A stretch of 64,000 nucleotides of DNA from an uncultured Psychromonas sp. (GCF_947489755.1 NZ_CANLFB010000002.1:62001-126000), one strand, 5' to 3'; positions 18,002 to 26,460 are shown, counted from the stretch's first letter. The notes: a model not told the origin generated them from the sequence alone. Translations and numbers: made by a program.

Positions 18002-18037
18002 AAAAAGGGGGGATGGCCTGAATACCTCCAAGCCATC
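18002..18037 (-). terminator. Rho-independent terminator of the TauE/SafE gene
   Basis: On the minus strand, stem GATGGC / GCCATC (18032-18037 and 18012-18017) is followed by a C-rich then T-rich run (complement of 18002-18011). It lies about 30 bp past the TauE/SafE stop codon. Confidence 0.6.
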
Positions 18038-18064
18038 TAAGTTATGTACAGTTATCTACAGTTA

Positions 18065-18805
18065 TTATTGCCCCATCATTGTTACAGTGCTATTTGCCAT
18101 CCCTAATAAAGCAACAATAACCATGATTGGTAATGCAAAACTTTTTAAAGATTCTGGTGGTTTTTTGTTGAATAAATGTTGGCCGTAACGAACGGCTAAC
18201 AGTGTAGGAATAATCAATATTAATATTGCCTTAGGCAAGGTGCTATCAGTCAAACCACCACTGATCAATGAAATAATGGCTAACCCTTCACTGGCTATAA
18301 AAAATAGAATCATAGTGGCGCGTTGTGTACTGGTACTTAATGAACTTGATAACATGTAATAAACAATCATTGGACCGCCAATAGATGCACTAGCTGTACC
18401 TGCACCAGAAGTTAGTCCAAAACCAATTTGTGTTCTTTTTTTGCTCGCATCAAAAGGTCTATAGTTAGAAAATAACAGTAGTGCTAAGCCAAGAATGGCA
18501 ATACAAATTAATAGTTTTAATATTTCTGCAGGGATAAATAGTAAAAAGCAATAACCAATAGGAATACCTAAAATAGCCCCTAAAATAAGTTTCTTTAGAA
18601 CGGGGAAGTCAGCTTGCTTAACGGCTTGTTTCCATAGATTGATACTACAAATAAAGTCTAGCGATAAAACAATTGCGACACTTTGTTGAGGTTCAAAAAA
18701 GAAGTTAAAACCAACTACAGAGATAACCGCAAAGCCAAATCCACTATATCCCCTGACCACTGCCGCGAAGATGACTACTGGGAGTACAAACCAAATTTGT
18801 TCCAC
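18065..18805 (-). CDS. TauE/SafE-family sulfite/sulfonate exporter
   Basis: Membrane protein of the TauE/SafE (DUF81) family, 246 aa with about 7-8 hydrophobic helices. Family features are RGYSGFGFAVISV near residue 19 and the second-half repeat GLTSGAGTASASIGGPMIVYY near residue 130. Members export sulfite, sulfoacetate or isethionate (TauE, TauZ, SafE, IsfE) during taurine degradation. It is divergent from a Tpa-type aminotransferase and near a MocR regulator and TRAP transporter, which supports disposal of a taurine-derived sulfonate or sulfite. The exact substrate is inference. Confidence 0.85.
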   Translation of the reverse strand: MEQIWFVLPVVIFAAVVRGYSGFGFAVISVVGFNFFFEPQQSVAIVLSLDFICSINLWKQAVKQADFPVLKKLILGAILGIPIGYCFLLFIPAEILKLLICIAILGLALLLFSNYRPFDASKKRTQIGFGLTSGAGTASASIGGPMIVYYMLSSSLSTSTQRATMILFFIASEGLAIISLISGGLTDSTLPKAILILIIPTLLAVRYGQHLFNKKPPESLKSFALPIMVIVALLGMANSTVTMMGQ

Positions 18806-18945
18806 GTTCTTTCCTTAGAATTATTGAATATCCCACATACTATCGTCGCATTATAGTGCTAACGTTAGAGCCAAAGGAGATTAATCATAGAGCCATCTTT
18901 TCCCAAAATAATGTTATAGAAAAATTGTCTAAAGGTTATTTAAAT

Positions 18946-18975
18946 TGGTGCTATCGAATAAAATTGCTGGTGCTA
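18946..18975 (+). promoter_or_regulatory. Candidate direct-repeat operator TGGTGCTA x2
   Basis: Two identical octamers, TGGTGCTA, at 18946-18953 and 18968-18975, spaced 22 bp start to start (two helical turns), lie 65-95 bp upstream of the aminotransferase gene in the divergent promoter shared with the TauE/SafE gene. MocR-type regulators bind direct repeats, so this is a possible site for the regulator at 11823-13346. Confidence 0.3.
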
Positions 18976-19040
18976 AATAAGATTCTAATTTGTAAGTTAG
19001 TGTAAGTATCGGCAATGGAGACTTAACTAAGGAGAAGACT

Positions 19041-20429
19041 ATGATGGACTCACAAACAGCGCAGTTAATTGAAAAAGATCGTAATCATGTATGGCACCAT
19101 TTGAGCCAACATAGTGCTTTAAAACAACAAGACGTTTTAAAGCAACAAGACCCGATGATCATGGTAAAAGGAGAAGGATCGCGAGTTTGGGATGTGAAAG
19201 GAAATAGTTATCTTGATGCTTCTTCTGGTGGTGTTTGGTGTGTCAATGTTGGCTATGGACGTACTGAAATTGCTAATGCGGTGCGAGACCAAATAGAAAA
19301 GCTTAACTTCTTTGCCAGCACCGCAGGAACAGAGCCGAGTGCTAATTTTGCTGAGAAACTATTAGAAAAAATGCCTGGAATGAGCCGAGTGTATTACGCG
19401 AGTTCAGGGTCTGAAGCGAATGAAAAAGCCTTTAAAATAGTTCGCCAGATATCGCAGCAAAAGTACGGGGGCAAAAAAAATAAAATTTTATACCGTGAGC
19501 GTGATTATCATGGCACCACGATAGGCGCCTTAAGTGCAACAGGCCAAGAAGAGCGCCGTTTACATTACGGCCCGTTCTTATCTGGTTTTGTTGAGTTTCC
19601 ACATTGTTGTGAATATCGAAGTCAGTTTGGTGATGTTAAAGATTACGGTATTTTAGCCGCTAAAGAATTAGAAAAAGTGATTTTACGAGAAGGTCCGGAT
19701 ACTGTTGGTGCTGTTATTTTTGAACCGATTACTGCTGGTGGAGGCGTGATTACACCGCCTGAAGGTTACTGGCCAGCGGTAGCGGAAATATGTAAAAAAT
19801 ATAATGTATTAATCCATATCGATGAAGTCGTTTGCGGTATGGGGAGAACTGGGAAATGGTTTGGTTATCAGCATTATGGTATTAAGCCCGATATTGTCAC
19901 TTTAGCGAAAGGCGTTGCATCAAGCTATGCTGCTATCTCTTGTGTGGTCACGACAGAGGAAATATTTGATGAGTTCCTTGCTGACACTCGCGACCGTGAT
20001 ACTTATTTTAGAGATGTTAGTACTTACGCCGGTTGTACTGCTGGACCTGCAGCGGCGTTAGCGAATTTAGCGATATTAGAAAGAGAAAATCTAGTAAGTA
20101 ATAGTGCAATAATGGGCGATTATCTATTAGAAAAACTCGAAGAATTAAAAACAAAACATTCAATCATTGGCGATGTGCGAGGGAAAGGATTATTACTAGG
20201 GATTGAGCTAGTCAGTGATCTTGTAGCTAAAACACCTGTTGATGAAACTGTTGCGATGAATATTGCAGGAATGTGTATGAAAAAAGGGCTTATTATCGGA
20301 CGTACTAATCGTTCATTTAAGCATTTTAATAATACCTTATGTTTATGTCCTGTCTTAACACTAACGCACGAAGAGGCTGATTTTATTATTGATACGCTTG
20401 ATAGCGTGTTTGTAGAAACCTCTCTTTAA
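19041..20429 (+). CDS. tpa: Taurine/hypotaurine-pyruvate aminotransferase-like (class III)
   Basis: PLP-dependent class III aminotransferase, 462 aa. It resembles taurine- and hypotaurine-pyruvate aminotransferases (Tpa/Hpa) across the length: RNHVWHHLSQHS at the N-terminus, SSGGVWCVNVGYGR, SRVYYASSGSEANEKAFKIV, YRERDYHGTTIGALSATG, and the PLP lysine in IVTLAKGVASSYAAIS. Tpa makes sulfoacetaldehyde and alanine from taurine; Hpa acts on hypotaurine. A short internal duplication (LKQQDVLKQQD, residues ~29-39) is peculiar to this copy. A good ribosome site (AAGGAGAAG) precedes the start. Xsc and Pta, the usual next steps, are not in the window. Other omega-aminotransferase substrates such as beta-alanine cannot be excluded. 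Confidence 0.8.
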   Translation: MMDSQTAQLIEKDRNHVWHHLSQHSALKQQDVLKQQDPMIMVKGEGSRVWDVKGNSYLDASSGGVWCVNVGYGRTEIANAVRDQIEKLNFFASTAGTEPSANFAEKLLEKMPGMSRVYYASSGSEANEKAFKIVRQISQQKYGGKKNKILYRERDYHGTTIGALSATGQEERRLHYGPFLSGFVEFPHCCEYRSQFGDVKDYGILAAKELEKVILREGPDTVGAVIFEPITAGGGVITPPEGYWPAVAEICKKYNVLIHIDEVVCGMGRTGKWFGYQHYGIKPDIVTLAKGVASSYAAISCVVTTEEIFDEFLADTRDRDTYFRDVSTYAGCTAGPAAALANLAILERENLVSNSAIMGDYLLEKLEELKTKHSIIGDVRGKGLLLGIELVSDLVAKTPVDETVAMNIAGMCMKKGLIIGRTNRSFKHFNNTLCLCPVLTLTHEEADFIIDTLDSVFVETSL

Positions 20430-20513
20430 ATTTATCGATGGCTCTTTTCCGTTTATCGTCTTATTTATAAATGGAAAAGGGCAATGGTTACCTTACCTCT
20501 TTTATTAATATTC

Positions 20514-20717
20514 TATTTAACCTCAATTCTGGTCGGCGGAAGAGAAATGTCTATTTAAATCATTTGGTTATAAAAAATTATTATACAATACTGCTCGTTG
20601 TGTGTAGTTCAAGGTAAATTGTTGAAGCAATAACTGCTTATTGGAAAATAATTTAACGAATAAATTCGTTCAAATAGGGGGGATATCGCTTTTCTTATTT
20701 GGAACTGAGGTTATTTA
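20514..20717 (+). repeat. MITE-like element, copy 3
   Basis: Element 20520-20711 (192 bp) flanked by the direct repeat TATTTA (20514-20519 and 20712-20717), with inverted ends ACCTCAATTCTGG and CCAAATAAG-type right end (ACCTCAGTTCC read inversely). It is the closest relative of copy 1, sharing the internal stretch ATAAAAAATTATTATACAAT. It fills nearly half of the gap between the aminotransferase and the convergent SerC-like gene. Confidence 0.8.
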
Positions 20718-20861
20718 CTCTAGATTGTAGTAAACGGTTTGACATGTACTACTTATGGTAAGACTTCCAAGCTAAAAATTGTATTGTAAGATGTATAAAG
20801 GATTTATCTAGTGTCCATTGAATCGACAAAAATAGGTAGCGTTAACTAGCGGAAATATTAA

Positions 20862-20896
20862 AAAAGAGTTATTGCCAACCATTAATAGTTGGCATC
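20862..20896 (-). terminator. Rho-independent terminator of the SerC-like gene
   Basis: On the minus strand a GCCAAC / GTTGGC stem (20874-20893) is followed by AATAACTCTTTTTT. It lies just past the SerC-like stop codon at 20904. Confidence 0.65.
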
Positions 20897-20903
20897 TTAG
20901 GTG

Positions 20904-22097
20904 TTAGGTGTTGTTCGTTGCAAACGCTATCATAAACTGAGCTAGCGTTTCTGCTTGCTCTTCCGTCACGCCATTATATAAGCTTGCTCTTAGGTAATCG
21001 CCAACACCAAAAGGTGTTAACGTGCGCAAACCAACCATGCCGGCTTCCCAACTTTCAATTAAGAATTTTTGCGTTAATGTATCATCACCACCTTTGATAT
21101 TAAAAGGCAGATTCATTCTACTTCTTAACATCTTATTCGCTACAGGTGTCGCGTAAAACCCATTTGAGTTATCGATAACATCATAAAGGACTTGTGATTT
21201 TGCAATTGAGCGTTGCTCGTTAGCTGCAACACCACCTTCTCGGTCGAGCCAGTTCATCAACAATCCAACCACTTCAATATTGAATGTTGCAGGCGTGTTC
21301 CAAAGATTCCCTGCTTCACTGTTCGTTGTATAATTAAATACACCAGGACATAAAGGAGAGGCTTTCCCTTCCCCTAAAAGATCTTTACGAACCACTGTCA
21401 TTGTTAATCCAGGATGGCCAATGTTTTTAGATGCGCAAGCAAAAAGTACCCCTACATTATCACCATTCCAATCGATTGGTTTAGTGGTAAAGTCAGAACT
21501 CGCATCAACGACAAGAGGGATGTGTTTTCGTGACTCTGGCAACTTAGGAAGTCGATGTAATTCAATGCCGTTGACTGTTTCATTGGAACATAAGTAAACA
21601 TATTTACTTTGAACGTTAATATTTTCTTCTGTTAATTCAGGAAAGTGTGTGAACTTACCTGTTTGTGGATCTTTTCCATCAATGGTTTCCGCATTACAAT
21701 ACTTTTGTGCTTCATCTCTTCCTCGAGCGGACCATGTTCCATTAACTACATACGTTGCCACGTCTGATAACTCATGACAAAGGTTAAGAGGTAGTGCTGC
21801 AAATTGGCCATGTCCACCACCATGTGTAAATAGTATTTCGTAATTATCAGGAATGCCCATTACTCTTTTTAATGTTGCCGTTGTTTTATCAAGAATGTCT
21901 ATAAACTCAGGAGAACGATGTGACAGTGCTAAAGAGGTAAACCCTGATTTAGTAAAGCTTGCTGCTATTTCATTTTCGACACTTTTAGGTAATGATGTTG
22001 GACCAGGACTAAAGTTAATCACCTTATCTGATGAAACGGTTGGACTGAGCGAACCAATAAGCGCTGGGTGCACATCCATTTTATTTCCTGCTGCCAT
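20904..22097 (-). CDS. Phosphoserine aminotransferase-family (SerC-like) protein, long form
   Basis: Class V fold-type I aminotransferase of the SerC family, ~397 aa; SerC is usually about 360. Visible features: INFSPGPTSLP near the N-terminus, LSHRSPEF, the glycine-rich THGGGHGQFAALP, and the PLP lysine in ASKNIGHPGLTM. Phosphoserine aminotransferase converts 3-phosphohydroxypyruvate and glutamate to phosphoserine. The insertions and the PLP-proximal GHGQF in place of the usual GGAxxQF suggest a divergent paralogue rather than the housekeeping enzyme. It sits in the taurine-type region, so another amino substrate is possible. The ATG at 22097 has AGGA nine bases upstream; the preceding in-frame TTG is less likely. 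Confidence 0.75.
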   Translation of the reverse strand: MAAGNKMDVHPALIGSLSPTVSSDKVINFSPGPTSLPKSVENEIAASFTKSGFTSLALSHRSPEFIDILDKTTATLKRVMGIPDNYEILFTHGGGHGQFAALPLNLCHELSDVATYVVNGTWSARGRDEAQKYCNAETIDGKDPQTGKFTHFPELTEENINVQSKYVYLCSNETVNGIELHRLPKLPESRKHIPLVVDASSDFTTKPIDWNGDNVGVLFACASKNIGHPGLTMTVVRKDLLGEGKASPLCPGVFNYTTNSEAGNLWNTPATFNIEVVGLLMNWLDREGGVAANEQRSIAKSQVLYDVIDNSNGFYATPVANKMLRSRMNLPFNIKGGDDTLTQKFLIESWEAGMVGLRTLTPFGVGDYLRASLYNGVTEEQAETLAQFMIAFATNNT

Positions 22098-22571
22098 AAT
22101 CAATATTCCTTATTTCTGTATATGAATATATTTCAGCTTTCTTGTATTTTTGAGTTTGAACTCAGAATACTTAAATGCTGATTATAAAGTGATAGACAAA
22201 GTGTAAGTCGCGCTTTATTACTAAGTTAGCGCCAGAATAGGGTTTCCTTGGTACCAATCGTTATTGCTTACTTTAATCATTACAACGTGTATTTTTTTAA
22301 TATTACGATTATGTTTGTTCAATCTCCCCGCGATACTAGATAAAAAGACATCTGGCTCTAACGATCTCTTTATAGGTCGCATATTATTTGAGATGATAAA
22401 GAAGCATAACCTTATTCAAATAGTTTATATCGTTAGGTTTTATGTAAAAATAGTTAATGAATATGTTTAAATGAGTGCTTTGAATTTCTCTTTCCATGAA
22501 GGTCAATTATTTAAAATGAATCATATGAGCGTAATGAATTTATCATATGGCTAATATTAAGGAATAAAAAT
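22098..22571 (+). other. AT-rich divergent intergenic region
   Basis: 474 bp between the SerC-like gene (minus) and the SDR gene (plus), presumably containing both promoters. A 68-codon open frame at 22264-22470 lacks a ribosome site and recognisable composition, so I do not call it. No repeat or terminator stands out. Confidence 0.5.
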
Positions 22572-23339
22572 ATGACAGCGAATCAACACCCCGTAGTATT
22601 AATTACTGGCGCAACATCTGGATTTGGTTTAGCAACGGCAAAAAAGTTTGCTGAGCATGGTTATCCAGTGATTTTAACGGGTCGAAGAGAAGAGCGTTTA
22701 CAAGCCCTCAGTAGTGAACTTTCATCACTGACTGATGTGCATTATTCTGTGTTAGATGTAAGGGATAGTGAGGCAGTGACAACGGTCGTTAATAGCCTTC
22801 CTGAGCGATTTAAACAGGTCGCTATTTTAGTCAATAATGCAGGGTTAGCATTAGGTGCGGAGTCAGCAGATAAAGCAAAACTATCAGACTGGCATACCAT
22901 GATCGATACTAATGTGACCGGCTTAGTTAACGTCACACACAGTTTGTTATCTGTGTTAAAAGCACAACAGTCTTCAACGATTATCAATCTTGCGAGTATT
23001 GCTGGTAATTGGCCTTATCCGGGAAGCCATGTTTATGGTGCGAGTAAAGCGTTTGTTGCCCAGTTCTCAAGAAACTTACGCAGCGATTTTGCCGGAACAG
23101 GCGTTCGAGTGACAAGCTTAGAACCTGGTTTATGTGAAAGTGAATTTAGCTTGGTGAGATTTAATGGCGATCAAGATAAATACGATTCTATTTATGAAGG
23201 AACGAATGCAATACAACCTGAAGATATCGCTAATATTATATTTTGGATTGCTGAACAACCTGCGCATATCAACATTAATAGTTTAGAAGTTATGCCAACG
23301 TCTCAAGCGTGGGATAGTTTTAAAATCGTTAAGCAATAA
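22572..23339 (+). CDS. SDR-family NAD(P)-dependent oxidoreductase (YdfG/sulfoacetaldehyde reductase-like)
   Basis: Short-chain dehydrogenase/reductase of classical type, 255 aa. The cofactor motif is TGATSGFGLATAKKFAEHG (TGxxxGxG), with LTGRREERL just after suggesting NADPH preference, NNAG near residue 90, and the catalytic set Asn-Ser-YGASK (Tyr/Lys near 157/161). It resembles YdfG and the sulfoacetaldehyde reductase IsfD, including the C-terminal HININSLEVMPTSQ. In a region with Tpa-type aminotransferase, TRAP uptake and a TauE-type exporter, reduction of sulfoacetaldehyde to isethionate is attractive; serine or 3-hydroxypropionate dehydrogenase activity is the alternative. Confidence 0.8.
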   Translation: MTANQHPVVLITGATSGFGLATAKKFAEHGYPVILTGRREERLQALSSELSSLTDVHYSVLDVRDSEAVTTVVNSLPERFKQVAILVNNAGLALGAESADKAKLSDWHTMIDTNVTGLVNVTHSLLSVLKAQQSSTIINLASIAGNWPYPGSHVYGASKAFVAQFSRNLRSDFAGTGVRVTSLEPGLCESEFSLVRFNGDQDKYDSIYEGTNAIQPEDIANIIFWIAEQPAHININSLEVMPTSQAWDSFKIVKQ

Positions 23340-23433
23340 AAGTGAATTAAGCACAACGTAGGGCATAGTTAATATGCTAGAGAGCAGTTTATTGTTGTGG
23401 ATTTTAGTGCTGACGGCACGAAAATGAGAAAGA

Positions 23434-23463
23434 AGGTTGATATATTGATCGATATATCAACCT
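23434..23463 (+). terminator. Bidirectional hairpin terminator between SDR and lrp
   Basis: Perfect inverted repeat AGGTTGATATA (23434-23444) / TATATCAACCT (23453-23463) between two convergent genes. T-runs on either side are weak, so efficiency is uncertain. Confidence 0.55.
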
Positions 23464-23499
23464 CACCAAAAGGAAATGCTTTTAGTAAAACGTGACAGA

Positions 23500-23964
23500 T
23501 TAATTTGGAATGTTAATCGAAGTTAAGTATTTCACTTCTTCCATCACTACATAGGTTTTAGAGCTTTTTATATCAGGTAACGATAAAAACGTTTCACTCA
23601 GTACTTTGCGGTATGCCGACATATCCGCCACACGCGTTTTTAATAAATAGTCAAAATCACCGGAGACAAGGTGACATTCTAATATCGAATCTAACTTTTT
23701 TGCCGCTTCATTAAAACGCTCAAATACATCAGCACTAGAACGTTTAAGTGTTAGCTCAATATAAACTAAGAGCGATGCATCTAAGTATTGAGGATCAAGT
23801 AAAGCCGTGTACGATTTAATTACTTTTTGTTTTTCTAAACGTTTTACTCTTTCTAAACAAGGAGTAGGGCTAAGTCCTACTTTATGAGAAAGCTCAACAT
23901 TAGAAATCCTGCCATTCTTTTGCAACTCTCGTAATATATTACGATCAATTCTATCTAGTGACAT
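23500..23964 (-). CDS. lrp: Lrp/AsnC-family regulator, close to Lrp
   Basis: Leucine-responsive regulatory protein family, 154 aa. The helix-turn-helix (RISNVELSHKVGLSPTPCLE) and the RAM domain signature (ECHLVSGDFDYLLKTR, DMSAYRK, TYVVMEEVK) are very close to enterobacterial Lrp (164 aa); both termini are slightly shorter. Lrp is a global regulator of amino-acid metabolism that assembles into octamers or hexadecamers. The gene is not next to ftsK, as canonical lrp usually is, so it could be a paralogue. It may influence the nearby aminotransferase genes. Confidence 0.85.
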   Translation of the reverse strand: MSLDRIDRNILRELQKNGRISNVELSHKVGLSPTPCLERVKRLEKQKVIKSYTALLDPQYLDASLLVYIELTLKRSSADVFERFNEAAKKLDSILECHLVSGDFDYLLKTRVADMSAYRKVLSETFLSLPDIKSSKTYVVMEEVKYLTSINIPN

Positions 23965-24449
23965 CGACTGTATCCAAACTCTATATCAGAGTAATTAACT
24001 GCTGTAAGACTAAAAGTTAGTATCATAATCTATTAATTTTAAAATTAATAAATAAATAGAGTAAATTAAACTATTTATTTATACATATTCTGTCTCTACA
24101 AGCTATTTATTAAATAATAAAAGGTCGATAAATAGGCAGTTTTGTTATTAGCACTGCAATGCCCGTAATTATATTTTTTATAGTAATAAATTAGAGAATT
24201 GCACTGATGAATGGAGTTCAAGTTACATTAAATTGCTTAGCTATTTTATTTTGACTCAGCCTATTTTCTTTAGGGCATAAATCTGGCATTGTTATTGGTA
24301 GGTCAGTTGTTTATATGTTTTCATTGTTGCATCTCTTGCCGGAGAAAAAGCGATAAGCCTATATTCAGCTGACCGTTTTTCTACCAGTTTCAAGTTATGC
24401 ACTTATGATCTGACTCCAAGGGAGTGGCGATAATAAGTTTTCGTTTACG
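23965..24449 (-). other. AT-rich intergenic region upstream of lrp
   Basis: 485 bp of AT-rich sequence containing the presumed lrp promoter. An inverted repeat of AATAAATA/TATTTATT type near 24050-24085 is the only structure seen. No open frame with a ribosome site was found. Confidence 0.45.
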
Positions 24450-25433
24450 CTATCCTGCAATATTAACTACAACACGACCACGTACTTTACCCGAGATCAG
24501 TTGCTCTGCAGTGTCGATTGTCTCGTCTAACGTAATTTCTTTGGCGATATCATCAAAAACAGCAGGCTCTAAAATAGTAGCAAGGCGTTCCCATGCTTCA
24601 ATTCTATCGGCAGTAGGGCGCATAACACTATCAATACCTGCTAACGTTACACCACGTAAAATAAATGGCATAACCGTTGTTGGTAAATCCATACCTTGTG
24701 CTAATCCACAAGCAGCCACCACGCCACCGTATTGTAGACTTGCACAGACATTCGCAAGGGTATGACTGCCAGCAGAATCAATAGCTGCTGCCCAACGTTC
24801 TTTTCCTAAAGGACGTCCCGGTTCTGTTAATGTTGCTCGGTCAATAACTTCTGCCGCGCCTAGTTTTTTAAGATAGTCCGACTCTTCAAGACGACCTGTT
24901 GATGCGACAACGTGATAACCTAGTTTGGCTAATATCGTAATAGCAAAGCTCCCTACGCCACCATTTGCGCCCGTGACTAAAATGTCACCTTTATCTGGTG
25001 TGATGCCATTTTTCTCTAATGCAATCACACATAGCATCGCGGTGTAGCCAGCAGTACCAATTGACATCGCTTGGCGAGCTGAAAATGCTTTCGGTAGAGG
25101 GATTAACCATTCACTTTTTAAGCGGGCTTTTTCTGCTAAACCACCACAATGCGTTTCACCAACGCCAAAACCATTTAATAAAACGTTATCACCTACTTTA
25201 AATTGCTCGTTGTCACTCTGTTCAACGGTGCCCACTAGGTCAATGCCAGGTACCATTGGGAAACTGCGAACGACTGGGCCTTTACCTGTAATAGCAAGAG
25301 CATCTTTGTAATTTAACGTGCTATAAGCGACTTTAATGATGACATCACCTTCTGGTAACACACTGTCATCAATGTCTTTTACTGCAGATCTGTAACCCTG
25401 TTCATCTTTCTCGATCAAAATACCTTTGAACAT
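24450..25433 (-). CDS. acuI: Acrylyl-CoA reductase, AcuI/YhdH family
   Basis: Zinc-independent medium-chain dehydrogenase/reductase, 327 aa, of the AcuI/YhdH type that reduces acryloyl-CoA to propionyl-CoA with NADPH. Features: TLNYKDALAITGKGPVVR, MVPGIDLVGTV, the cofactor motif TGANGGVGSFA near residue 155, and NADPH-type binding at ASTGRLEESDYLK. It is preceded by a TAGAC-N5-GTCTA operator and by a TetR regulator gene with the same operator, as for acuR-acuI. In marine bacteria AcuI removes toxic acryloyl-CoA formed from acrylate or DMSP. No DMSP lyase gene is adjacent, so general acrylate detoxification is the modest reading. Confidence 0.88.
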   Translation of the reverse strand: MFKGILIEKDEQGYRSAVKDIDDSVLPEGDVIIKVAYSTLNYKDALAITGKGPVVRSFPMVPGIDLVGTVEQSDNEQFKVGDNVLLNGFGVGETHCGGLAEKARLKSEWLIPLPKAFSARQAMSIGTAGYTAMLCVIALEKNGITPDKGDILVTGANGGVGSFAITILAKLGYHVVASTGRLEESDYLKKLGAAEVIDRATLTEPGRPLGKERWAAAIDSAGSHTLANVCASLQYGGVVAACGLAQGMDLPTTVMPFILRGVTLAGIDSVMRPTADRIEAWERLATILEPAVFDDIAKEITLDETIDTAEQLISGKVRGRVVVNIAG

Positions 25434-25445
25434 ATTTACTCCTTT

Positions 25446-25460
25446 TAGACCGATCGTCTA
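25446..25460 (-). promoter_or_regulatory. TetR-type operator at acuI promoter
   Basis: TAGACCGATCGTCTA, a perfect TAGAC/GTCTA inverted repeat with a 5-bp centre, lies 13 bp upstream of the acuI start. The identical 15-mer stands before the TetR gene at 26261-26275. Its resemblance to NemR-type boxes fits the regulator class. Confidence 0.85.
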
Positions 25461-25486
25461 TTAAAAATTAAAATTATTTAATTGCT

Positions 25487-25537
25487 ACTATTTAAATAAA
25501 AGGACTATTTAAATAAAAGAACTACTTAATTAAAAGT
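25487..25537 (+). repeat. 17-bp tandem repeat, three units
   Basis: Units ACTATTTAAATAAAAGG (25487-25503), ACTATTTAAATAAAAGA (25504-25520) and a more diverged ACTACTTAATTAAAAGT (25521-25537) lie between the acuI operator and the TetR stop codon. They are followed by a small TCCTAG/CTAGGA inverted repeat (25541-25560). Confidence 0.75.
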
Positions 25538-25594
25538 GTTTCCTAGCTGCAAACCTAGGAATGCGAAATATTAAGCTTTAAAAATCAATGATAT

Positions 25595-26227
25595 TCATCG
25601 AGGTAAACTAGCGATGAAGTTATCGAAATAGTTATCTAATGGCGCGATGCTTTTTACTAATCGTGTGCGACTTACTGCACCCTCCCAACCAATCCAGAAG
25701 CATTCTGCTAACTTTTTGCAATCGGTGCTTTGCGATAGATCATGGTTTGCTTTGGCTATCTCCAAACAATCTGCGATGCGATTTTGCCATTCCATAAAAA
25801 CGTTGATTAATACAGGTCTAAAGCTTTCAGGTAAAAGATCTACCTCTTGACCTAAATTACCAATTAAACAACCACGTTTAAAGTGATGACGCTCTAATCC
25901 TGTTTTAGCGTTATTAGCAAAGTTTTTAATTCGAATAAGAGGCGGAGTATTCACATCTAATAAATAAGTATCTAGCTTATTAGCGAAGTAATTTGCATAG
26001 CTTTCTATGACCGCTAAACCAAAAGCTTCTTTACTTGGAAAGTAATGATAAAAAGATCCTTTCGGTACGCCGACTCTTTTTAAAATAGGATCGATACCAG
26101 AAGAGGCAAAGCCATTTTCAGTTAATTGTTCAAGACCACTGCGAATTAATTCTGCTTTAGTATCACGATTTTCCTGTGCATTCTTTAATGGTCGACCACG
26201 TCGTGGTTTTGTTGTCATTGATGTCAT
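25595..26227 (-). CDS. TetR-family regulator, AcuR/NemR-like
   Basis: Transcriptional repressor, 210 aa. The N-terminal helix-turn-helix (FASSGIDPILKRVGVPKGSFYHYFPSKE is the core region, residues ~40-67) is followed by an AcuR/NemR-like ligand domain with FKRGCLIGNLGQE near residue 118; the cysteine there resembles the reactive Cys of electrophile-sensing NemR-type regulators. The acuI gene lies 160 bp downstream, and both genes carry the same TAGAC-N5-GTCTA operator. Autorepression and derepression by acrylate or another electrophile are therefore likely. A second ATG at 26218 is an alternative start. Confidence 0.87.
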   Translation of the reverse strand: MTSMTTKPRRGRPLKNAQENRDTKAELIRSGLEQLTENGFASSGIDPILKRVGVPKGSFYHYFPSKEAFGLAVIESYANYFANKLDTYLLDVNTPPLIRIKNFANNAKTGLERHHFKRGCLIGNLGQEVDLLPESFRPVLINVFMEWQNRIADCLEIAKANHDLSQSTDCKKLAECFWIGWEGAVSRTRLVKSIAPLDNYFDNFIASLPR

Positions 26228-26260
26228 AGAGTTTCAATAAGTGATGCCATGCAAGTATAA

Positions 26261-26275
26261 TAGACCGATCGTCTA
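26261..26275 (-). promoter_or_regulatory. TetR-type operator before the TetR gene
   Basis: A second exact copy of TAGACCGATCGTCTA, 34 bp upstream of the TetR start codon, indicating autoregulation together with the acuI-proximal site. Confidence 0.85.
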
Positions 26276-26397
26276 TAAAAATGCAATAGCTTGTAATAGT
26301 GAGTTTTTTAAATAGTAAAATAGCGTAATGCGGAATTAGGTGGGGCTTTGCTTATTTATGAATTAAGTTGTTTATATTCAGTTACTTATATTAAAGT

Positions 26398-26440
26398 AAA
26401 AGGAGCGGATAATTTATACTTAGATTTTTCGCTCCTTTTT
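26398..26440 (-). terminator. Rho-independent terminator of the GGDEF/EAL gene
   Basis: Inverted repeat AAAAGGAGCG / CGCTCCTTTT around a 22-base loop, about 20 bp past the stop codon at 26461. T-rich runs on both strands mean it could act in both directions. Confidence 0.7.
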
Positions 26441-26460
26441 AGTGATATTTATTAGATGGA

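Noticed and set aside
22264-22470. 68-codon frame between the SerC-like and SDR genes
   Set aside because: No ribosome site, no recognisable domain, and AT-rich composition typical of intergenic DNA.
25487-25537. Three 17-bp repeats considered as CRISPR or iteron array
   Set aside because: No spacers, too few and too short units, and no replication or cas genes nearby.
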